64,000 nt of DNA from Erigeron canadensis (taxonomy: Eukaryota; Streptophyta; Magnoliopsida; Asterales; Asteraceae): assembly GCF_010389155.1 (NCBI RefSeq), contig NC_057763.1:8122649-8186648 (forward strand). The letters run 5' to 3'. This document shows, one piece after another, positions 57,883 through 64,000 of the stretch (the first letter of the stretch is position 1; every line of letters begins with the position of its first letter). A program made the translations under genes and the position numbers. Below the pieces are notes generated by a model, which made no database searches, was not told the DNA's origin, and saw only the letters and a list, made by a program, of their open reading frames with translations.

Positions 57883-60800
57883 ATGTTGTACTCAAGAAAA
57901 CGTAAACACAACTCCCAAAATACACTTGAAAACACTAACTGCACAGTACTTAGGGATACTCGACGTCGTCATGACACAACTACCGGTACTTTGCCTTCTA
58001 ACGCACCTTTGTATATAGACCTCGGAGACTGCAGTTGCATCTGTGAGTATTGTGGCGCACTTTTTCGGTATGAAGAACGTTGTCAGCAAATATCTGTTAA
58101 CAGACATATCACATATAAACAGTGTTGTAAAGAGGGCAAGATTAGATTACCATTTCATGGAACATATAGCCCAACTATTACTAATCTCTTTACTAAAAAT
58201 GAATTTCTCAATAACATACGTGCCTATAATTCTATGTTCTCTATGACGTCATTCGGAGCAAAAGTAGACGATAGTATCAACGATGGTTCTGGTCCATACG
58301 TTTTTAGAGTCGAAGGGCAGATATGCCATTGGCTTGGAACGTTATGTCCTCCAGGAAATGAAACACCACGATTCTTCCAAATGTATATTTACAATGCTGA
58401 AAATGAAATCGCTCACAGATTGGCACCCTTCAACGAGAACGCTCGACCTTCACTTTCTGCTGACTTTGTTTCTCTTATTTCAAATGAACTTCAAAAGTGC
58501 AATAAATTAGTTCAGCTTTTCCATAACGCTAGGGACCTTATTCGCCTAAACGACGTGCCTAACTTTTCTATTCGTTTATATAGTTCCTATCATGCACAAT
58601 CCTATGACATACCAAGTGACGGTTGCATCGAAGCTATCGTTAATGACAATGATCCGTTATCTAACGGCTTTGACATCGTCATTCGTAACAAACAAACTGG
58701 CCCTCAACGTATTAATAAGTTACATCCACTTTACATGTCGTTGCAATATCCGTTGTTATTTATTTACCGTGAGAATGGATGGTCTCCTGAAATGTGATTA
58801 ACTGCACCTGCTGAAGGTAAAGACAGAAAATTAACTATGAATATGTTTTATAGCTATCAACTTCATGATCGATTTAACTTATATAGTTTACTCCTAAGAG
58901 GCGGTCGCCTTTTCCAACAATACTTGGTCGATGCCTATGTATGTTTAGAACAAGATCGACTTAATAACTATAGGTATAATCAAAGTACATTTAGATCTGA
59001 ACACCTTCAAGGAATTCATGATGCGATCATACGCGGTGATACTAATGGTCACGACATCGGAAAACGAACAATCTTACCATCATCATTTACAGGTGGTCCT
59101 CGCTACATGTACAAACATTACCAAGATGCCTTAGCAATTTGTAGAGTCCATGGAAATCTACAATACTTTGTTACCTTTACATGTAATGTGAAATGGCCAG
59201 AAATAGAAAGACATGTAGCCAAGTACCCCCCCCCCCCTTAAGGCTCAAGATCGTCCGGAGATCATAGCAAGAGTGTTCCATTTGAAACTCAAGTCGTTGA
59301 TGAACTTCATAAAATTGGAAAAGCCTTTTGGGGAGATCGTGGCAGGTACATCAACATACGACTCTTAACTCTTTCCACATTTGTTAGTCCATTCACCGTT
59401 TTTACTCCCCGCACTCTTTTAACACAGATCTACATACCATTGAGTTTCAAAAAAGAGGCTTACCTCATTGCCACATGTTGTTATGGGTACATCCTTCTCA
59501 AAAGATCAAAGAAGCAGAAGAAATAGATAATTACATCTGTGCAGAAATACCTGATCGCGTGCTTGAACCTCAGCTCTACAGGATCGTGTCTGAGTTAATG
59601 ATGCACGGTCCATGTGGCCTCACAAATCTGAAATCACCTTGCATGAAACTAGGTAATTGTTCCAAAAAATTTCCCAAAAACAACGAGGAAATTACATGCT
59701 TTGACAAGAACGGTTAAGCACGATATAGGAGACGATCAACAACAAACGTTTACTTTGTTTGTACTATCAAGCACATATTAACGTTGAATATTGTGGCTGG
59801 AGTATGTTGATAAAGTACTTATTCAAGTACATATCGAAAGGACCTGATCGTATACGTTACTCAATCAACAAAACTCCTGCCACATCGGCTGACGATGGAA
59901 CAAACACAAACTCTACCCAAGTAGATGAAATCAAAAACTTTGTTGATAGCCGTTTCATCTGCCTGGAGAATTCTTAATTTTCATAAACATTACAGAAACC
60001 CACTTGTTCGGTTACTATCAGTTCACTTAAAGAATATGCAAAACGCTTATTTCAAAGACAAAGATAAGCTGAAAAACGTGGCCAACAATCCCCATGCAGC
60101 GAAGACAACTCTCACTGAATGGCTTCTTAATAACCGCTACGATGCGAGAGGCAGACACCTGTGCTATATTGATTACATTTTAGAATATCGATGGGATGCC
60201 TCTTACAAATGTTGGATTCGCAAATCATTCAGAACAAAACCTGCCACAGGAAGACTCATTTACGTACATCCAACATGTGGTCAACTATTTTACTTACTGA
60301 TGCTTTTAACACATCAGCGAGGATGTCAGACATTTAAAGACATTCGTAGAGTAAATGGACAGGCATGCACTACCTACCGGGACGCTTGTGAGAAACTAGG
60401 ATTATTACAAGACGATAATGAGTGGTCCACTGCTATTAATGAGACTGCCTTTTGGGCAACAGCATCAGAATTGCGGACTTTGTTTACTCACATGCTATTA
60501 TATTGTGAGGTTTCAAGCCCGGGTGAGTTATGGAGAGAACATTGGAGTAAAATGACAGATGACATAACTCGCACTTATGGACATGCATCATTGAAGAGAA
60601 ATTACTTTTCTCCTTAAGAAATAAACTGCTCATTGAAGAGAAAAACTACGATAGGCACACTCTTGGAACTGAACATGCATCATTGAAACAACGCTTGAAC
60701 AATGAACAATTGCAAATTTATGATTACGTTACAATAAGTTTAGAGACTAATAAGCAGGTCCTAGCTTTTGTATATGGACATGGCGGAACTGGAAAAACAT

Positions 60801-62148
60801 TTTTGTGGACAACAATAATTTCAGGTTTACGCTCTCATGGGAGAATTGTTTTAGCTGTTGCAGCTTCTGGAATAGCATCCTTACTACTCCCGTCTGGTAA
60901 AACTGCACATTCAAGGTTCAAAATTCCTCTAGACCTAACTGATGATTCTACTTGCAATGTCAAGAAAAACACACATCTGGCACAATTACTTATTGAAACT
61001 TCACTTATTATTTGGGATGAAGCCCTGATGAGTGATAGAAAATGCCTCGAATCATTAGATAGGACTTTGAATGACCTGAACAACGACGATAGACCTTTTG
61101 GTGGTAAATCTAAACTATTAGGAGGTGATATCAGGCAGGCACTACCAGTGAAATGCAACGTCTCAAAAGAAGCCATCTTAGCGTCATCATTACCTAGATC
61201 CTACTTATGGAATACATTCCAGGTCTTCAAATTAACTGAAAATATGCGTCTTCAAAGACCAGATTTAGACCAACGGCAAATAGCAGAAATTTATAACTTC
61301 TCTTCATGGCTACTTGCAATCGGAGATGGTAACCTTGGTACACCTGATAAAAACGATCCTCAAAACACCAAGACAATAGAAATCCCATCTAATTACATAA
61401 TACCTTTTCTCGAAAAAGCACTTACTGACCTTATCCATTTCATATATGACGATGACACCTTATAGAATCCATCAGCAACTAATCTATGTGCAAAGGCGAT
61501 CGTTTGTCCTAAGAACGAAACTACAGATGAGATCAACATAAGTGTGTTAGAAATGGCTCCGGGAACAGGTAGAACTTACCTTAGTACAGACACAATAGTT
61601 CCTTACACCGGAGACCATGGAGATACCGAAATTCTATATTCAACTGAATATCTCAATCTTATAAGCTTCAATGGACTACCACCACATCGCTTAGAACTGA
61701 AAGTTAACACACCAGTAATGTTGTTACGAAACGTAAACCAAACAGAAGGCTTATGCAATGGAACTCGACTTTTGATAACACAACTACTTCCTAGAGTTAT
61801 TGAGGCCCAAATAATGACAGGAACGACAATCGGTCACCGTGTTTACATCCCAGTATAAAATTAACCCATAGTGACAAAGAGTTTCCCTTCATCTTTAAAA
61901 GAATGCAATTTCCTATTAAATTGTGTTACGCAATGACTATAAACAAAAGTCAAGGGCAGTCATTTAACAAAATAGGAGTTTACTTGCCACAACCAATCTT
62001 TAGTCACGGACAACTTTACATGGCACTGTCACGTGCCACTAGTCCTTCGGCATTAAAGTTACTAATTGTTCCTCAACAACAACACAAACCAAATGAAACA
62101 AAAAATATCGTTTACTCTGACTTTTTAAAAGAAATCAACACTTATTAA
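57883..62148 (+). pseudogene. Helitron Rep-helicase (RepHel), multiple stops and frameshifts
   Basis: RepHel drives rolling-circle transposition. The start ATG 57883-57885 opens a 304-residue frame with a CEYCGA zinc-ribbon-like word, ending at TGA 58795-58797. The same frame resumes (58798-59226) with LPSSFTGGPRYMYKHYQDA of the Helitron N domain. A C-run at 59227-59238 shifts the frame. Then come the HUH nuclease motif GLPHCH (59457-59474) and the tyrosine motif KYLFKYISKG (near 59815-59845). The 59925-60617 frame continues. The PIF1-type helicase (60683-62148) has Walker A GHGGTGKT, Walker B IIWDEA, GGDIRQ, LTENMRL, LLRNVNQTEGLCNGTRL and NKSQGQSF...YMALSRA, interrupted by stops at 61463-61465 and 61856-61858. 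It is non-functional, but family and domain order are certain. Confidence 0.92.
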
Positions 62149-62231
62149 CAACTAGTTACGTACCATAACAATTACATAATTACATTAATTACTATAACGA
62201 AACTAACCTATCTTTTTATCCTTGCAGGTCA

Positions 62232-62556
62232 ATGTCAACCAGAAGCCTTAGCGAGATAAAACCCCACGAACCAGGTGGTGAAATTCACGTGCGAGTGATA
62301 AGAAAATGGATACCACACAACAGAAAAGAAGACCTGTGCTACCTCTTAGTAGATAGCCATGTAAAGTGCACAACAACAAATCAAAATTTTCCTACATTTT
62401 ATCTTTTTTTTTTTCATTACAACTAACAAAAAGTTAACATTTACATACCTGTTACAGGGTGACGCTATTGAAGCTTCTGCAAAATCATCAAACGAAAAGT
62501 ATTTCGACGACAAGTTAAAACTGAACTCATGCTATGCTATATCAGACTATTTATCA
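62232..62556 (+). pseudogene. Helitron-associated OB-fold (RPA-like) gene, two exons, truncated
   Basis: Plant Helitrons often carry a single-stranded-DNA-binding protein related to replication protein A large subunit. Exon 1 starts at ATG 62232 and includes a GGEIHVRVIRKWI stretch and CYLLVDSH. A probable intron runs from GT near 62361 to AG near 62457, after which exon 2 continues GDAIEASAKS and then YFDDKLKLNSCYAISDYLSI. Joining the two makes a continuous OB-fold-like reading. The gene stops making sense at about 62565-62570, where the duplicated Helitron 5' segment begins, so the protein is cut short. Function is inferred from position and family resemblance. Confidence 0.65.
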
Positions 62557-62570
62557 ATAGACGCAAAGAA

Positions 62571-63074
62571 AAAATTTCATTACTTCTTTTTTTTTCCTTT
62601 GATTGTTTAATTATTTTATATTAGTTCATTGTATTTTATTTCCAGGTTAATCTGTTGTGTGTTTGCTTAATTTATATTAGCGGTTTTTTTCCTGTAGAAG
62701 CTCTATTGCCAGGTTTGTTATTCTCTATTTTCCATTATTAGTATATACTATATTACTATCTGTCTTTAATTTATTAGTATATACTATATTACTTTATATC
62801 TTTAATTTGTTAGTATATACTATATTAATTTCTATCTTTAACCAGTGTACTTATTATTACTGTATAATCTGCGATAAATTAAGAGATGTCGTACTCAAGA
62901 AAACGTAAACACAACTCCAAAATACACTTGAAAAGACTAACGGCACGGTACTTAGGGATACTCGACGTCGTCATGACACAACTACCGGTACTTTGCCTTC
63001 TAACGCACCATTGTATATAGACCTCGGAGACTGCAGTTGCATCTGTGAGTATTGTGGCGCACTTTTTTGGTATA
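62571..63074 (+). repeat. second copy of the Helitron 5' segment (matches 57566-58072)
   Basis: About 500 bp, near-identical by eye to 57566-58072, including the start of the RepHel frame and the CEYCGA region. It has small indels and substitutions (for example the ATG at the equivalent of 57883 is followed by TCG instead of TTG, and one C is lost in the ctcccaaaa word). It joins directly to a Helitron 3' terminus at 63075-63128. Confidence 0.92.
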
Positions 63075-63128
63075 CGCTTCTTTTGCTATATCCAAACTTA
63101 CCGCGCAACGCGCGGGTAATCTTCCTAG
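63075..63128 (+). other. Helitron 3' terminus with perfect hairpin
   Basis: CCGCGC (63101-63106), loop AAC, GCGCGG (63110-63115) form a perfect 6-bp stem, followed nine bases later by CTAG (63125-63128) and then T. These are the defining features of a Helitron 3' end. Confidence 0.9.
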
Positions 63129-63129
63129 T

Positions 63130-63767
63130 TTATATACAATTTTAAGAAAGGTAAACAACTAGTACCTTTTTAAAAAAAATATAAATACAACCTTCTTCTG
63201 TGCTAAAGACACAAGTTAATTAATGGACAAAAAACCGTTACTATATTCAACCGAAATCCATTTTAATATACCCGTCTACCTGCCATTTTGATAATCCCTT
63301 TCCAAAACCGCATGAAAACTATGTCTATCTATTAGACTATTACAAACTTCACAACTGAAGTGATGGCGTATCCGTACTACGCTACGAAGGGTCTGCCTAA
63401 CAAACAAATGTTACCCCGCAGTGTCGCGAAAGAACCTGCGCGTGAAAGGCATCCAGCTGGAAATAATACTCAAAATAAAGAAAAGATTACCTAAATCTCT
63501 CCTTCCTTAGAATGCGGACGATCGGTTCCAACTTATTTAGGAAGTTAAATCTATTCCTAAAAATGGAAAAAACCTATCTATAGAGGAGTTCTCCCACCTT
63601 ACGAACTTCTGGTCCTATAAAAAGGAGATACGACGAGATGAGAAACACACACAACACTCCGACTTTGATTAGCGTAAAGAGGCTTACACTCTACCTACAG
63701 GGAATCGCTAGTAATCAGAGTCAAAAACCTCCCCCATTCATCCTTAGCGAGATCCGGTGTACAAACA
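63130..63767 (+). repeat. probable Ty3/gypsy 5' LTR (left boundary not fixed)
   Basis: The right edge ends ACAAACA directly before the primer-binding-like site at 63769. A TATA box (TATAAAAA, 63616-63623) sits about 145 bp upstream of that edge, as in LTR promoters. The LTR start lies somewhere in 63130-63500; several TG dinucleotides are possible. Confidence 0.55.
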
Positions 63768-63768
63768 T

Positions 63769-63787
63769 TGGCGCCATCCGTGGGACC
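63769..63787 (+). other. primer-binding site, gypsy (Tat-like) type
   Basis: TGGCGCCATCCGTGGGACC resembles the TGGCGCC(G)TCTGTGGG-type sites that follow the 5' LTR in plant Tat-lineage gypsy elements. Confidence 0.65.
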
Positions 63788-63867
63788 CTATATTTTCATC
63801 CTGCAAAAGAAAAAAACAAAAACACCATACGACCCTTACTTTCTTGTACTGAATCAAGGCTAGGAAA

Positions 63868-64000
63868 ATGGCCGATGTACCACCAGGTTTCGAATCGCAA
63901 GCCCAGCAATCGGCTGGAAACGAACCTGTTAGGAATACCCCACCCACTTCTGGCCCAGCAATTGTAACACCTGCTGGCGATAATCGACAAACAGGCTCCC
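63868..64000 (+). CDS. start of a gypsy gag, cut by the window end
   Basis: The ATG at 63868-63870 is 80 bp after the primer-binding site and opens a frame that stays open for all 44 visible codons (beginning MADVPPGFESQAQQSAGN), rich in Pro, Gln and Ala, as Gag N termini of Tat-lineage elements often are. No domain is reached before the window ends, so the call rests on position and composition. Confidence 0.5.
   Translation, partial: MADVPPGFESQAQQSAGNEPVRNTPPTSGPAIVTPAGDNRQTGS

Larger units (their letters stand above)
57566..62570 (+). mobile_element. autonomous-type Helitron body, degraded
   Basis: The block carries, in order, a 5' non-coding segment with three ttagtatatactatattact-type repeats, a Rep-helicase gene (57883-62148) and an OB-fold gene (62232-62556). 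Its own 3' end is not reached, because the OB-fold gene is cut off at about 62570, where a second copy of the 5' segment begins. Its 5' terminus is not identified and may lie left of 57566. Confidence 0.75.

Overview
This window looks like plant nuclear DNA: AT-rich, densely packed with nested transposable elements, with intronless plant-type genes carrying TATA boxes. From memory, the unusual long ORF in the 21-32 kb retroelement resembles proteins common in Asteraceae (daisy-family) genome annotations, so an asterid host is my best guess; this is not verified. No bacterial, phage, rRNA or CRISPR features are visible.

Host genes. The only convincing host genes are five GLUTAMINE DUMPER (GDU) family genes, all on the minus strand: 16995-17468, 20065-20463, 35259-35705, 39554-39955 and 43673-44146. 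Each encodes a short one-pass membrane protein with a PWHSP-type (or IWHSP) motif, a Gly/Ala/Leu-rich membrane segment and the VIMAG motif, and each has a TATA box about 85-110 bp upstream of its ATG. By sequence they alternate between two subtypes (A-B-A-B-A), which points to duplication of a two-gene unit.

Transposable elements, left to right. (1) 1-4740: a broken minus-strand copia gag with primer-binding site and probable LTR, then a 2.4 kb LTR with its own primer-binding site. (2) 5310-9413: a decayed hAT transposon with an internal 184-bp tandem array. (3) 9.7-15.8 kb: small Helitrons, a 487-bp hAT MITE with a perfect 8-bp target duplication, a solo LTR, a CACTA-like MITE, a foldback element and a LINE tail. 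(4) 21024-32288: an 11.3 kb LTR retrotransposon with a perfect 5-bp target duplication (ATGAT). It has gag and a very long extra ORF but no pol, and carries two clusters of short palindromes. (5) 32827-35050: a long-TIR, MULE-like element. (6) 37.7-45.9 kb: further MITEs, Helitrons and a SINE with 15-16 bp target duplications, interleaved with the GDU genes. (7) 47948-52858: a copia element with perfect CTAAA target duplications, a leader made of about 15 TGACGTCA-like repeats, a ruined pol, and a 1.6 kb solo LTR nested in its right LTR. (8) 54.6-63.1 kb: a Helitron cluster containing a degraded autonomous Rep-helicase element, an OB-fold (RPA-like) gene and a clear Helitron 3' hairpin terminus. 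(9) 63.1-64 kb: the 5' end of a plus-strand Ty3/gypsy element.

The GDU genes probably work independently, as plasma-membrane regulators of amino-acid export. Nothing suggests they cooperate with the mobile elements, which have mainly expanded the spacing between the duplicated genes. All identity and divergence statements are by-eye estimates.
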